This document shows, in pieces, positions 63,619 to 64,000 of a DNA stretch of 64,000 nucleotides (within the stretch, counting starts at the first letter, position 1; each line of letters opens with the position of its first letter). A model generated the notes under the pieces. It was not told the origin of the DNA, made no database searches, and saw only the letters and a list, made by a program, of their open reading frames with translations. The stretch is taken from the NCBI GenBank assembly GCA_903835655.1, contig CAILNT010000061.1:25390-89389 (forward strand), given 5' to 3'. This DNA is from an uncultured Pseudomonadota bacterium (GTDB lineage: Bacteria > Pseudomonadota > Gammaproteobacteria > Burkholderiales > Thiobacillaceae). Both the position numbers and the translations under genes were made by a program.

Positions 63619-63777
63619 TCATCCACCTGGATGGAGCCCGCCCGATGGCCGTTGTTCTCGCAGCAAGGCGTCGTTGTCGATCCAGCGGTATAGCGGCAGG
63701 GTGGCCTCGACAGTCGGCGCCAGGTGGGAAAACTCGGTCAGCACCGCCCAGGTGGTCAGCAGGGGCCCGGTATCCAC
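63619..63777 (-). pseudogene. Remnant of a VapC-like PIN-domain toxin
   Basis: A 52-codon frame begins VDTGPL and continues directly into LTTWAVLTEFSHL. In intact PIN toxins these two blocks (the first acidic residue strand and the PLLTTWxVLTE block) lie about 35-45 residues apart, so an internal stretch appears deleted. No start codon context or antitoxin gene is seen. Confidence 0.45.
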
Positions 63778-63859
63778 CAGGGGTCATGCCCTGCTGTTAT
63801 TGGCAAGCATTGCGGTGCGGACGCGATCCTTGTAGCTACGCTGGGTTTCCACGCATTAA

Positions 63860-64000
63860 CCTTGATTCCTCAGTTGACCGCTCATATTCCCTCGTGAGGT
63901 CCCATGAATATTGAGGTTTGTGCCTTCGATCGCGCTCACCCTCTGGGTGAGCCCGCTACACGCCCGATTGCACGGCAGGCGACGCCTGGCTGCGTTGTAC
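63860..64000 (+). repeat. 130-bp dispersed repeat, copy 2
   Basis: Matches 38,447-38,577 with a 10-base insertion near the end. Here the GCTCACCC/GGGTGAGC palindrome (63,934-63,952, three-base loop) is perfect. The match runs to the edge of the window and probably continues. Confidence 0.85.

Larger units (their letters stand above)
63590..64000. other. Intergenic tail with relics and repeat
   Basis: About 410 bases to the end of the window with no intact gene. It holds a PIN-domain toxin relic on the minus strand (63,619-63,777) and the second copy of the 130-bp dispersed repeat (from 63,860). Confidence 0.6.

Overview
The window is a GC-rich chromosomal segment that reads as a betaproteobacterium, possibly near Rhodocyclales or Nitrosomonadales. 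This rests on gene order and protein character only: the yceD-rpmF-plsX-fabHDG-acpP-fabF-pabC-mltG lipid cluster, the thrS-infC-rpmI-rplT-pheST-ihfA-merR cluster, xerD, rsgA and a DCoH-type dehydratase. I cannot fix a genus. TTG starts are common, and a stop/start overlap of the form TTGA recurs, so many neighbouring genes are probably translationally coupled.

Layout. 1-7.1 kb (minus strand): fatty-acid and phospholipid synthesis with ribosomal protein L32. 7.2-11.1 kb (plus): a two-subunit pyruvate carboxylase and a YceF-type Maf nucleotidase. 11.1-15.4 kb: a periplasmic binding protein paired with a hybrid histidine kinase. 15.6-22.9 kb (minus): the translation cluster. Here infC starts on AUA, and thrS, infC and pheS are each preceded by an intrinsic terminator that almost touches the next ribosome-binding site. 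A degenerate tRNA-Val-like sequence lies upstream of thrS. 23.4-31.4 kb: rhomboid protease, a lone EpsD-type PPIase lipoprotein, a DUF11 secreted protein, a Crp/Fnr regulator, nitroreductase, a DUF455 ferritin-like protein and a Rieske oxygenase.

31.6-38.5 kb is a tightly coupled signalling operon: an EAL-CZB-REC-GGDEF protein, a UrtA-like binding lipoprotein and a hybrid kinase with REC and Hpt domains, followed by ogt. 39.1-48.1 kb is a visibly more AT-rich block inserted between ogt and xerD. It encodes a PqqD-like peptide carrier, an HPr-kinase-like kinase, two GT4 and one GT2 glycosyltransferases, a PAPS sulfotransferase, an SDR epimerase, a nucleotidyltransferase and an ABC exporter. 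It resembles the tailoring half of a lasso-peptide or HPr-related peptide locus, but no peptide cyclase, leader protease or convincing precursor is present. Near-identical inverted 20-bp sequences sit at its two edges.

48.5-64 kb: xerD, a di-haem cytochrome c peroxidase coupled to a GGDEF/EAL protein, an M48 protease, pterin dehydratase, rsgA, truC, zwf and gnd (oxidative pentose phosphate), a DsrE-like secreted protein, an Aer-like chemoreceptor and glgA. The window ends in a 130-bp dispersed repeat that also occurs at the ogt end of the island.

The strongest candidates for something new are the island at 38.5-48.5 kb, the sensor operon at 31.6-38 kb and the terminator-segmented translation operon.
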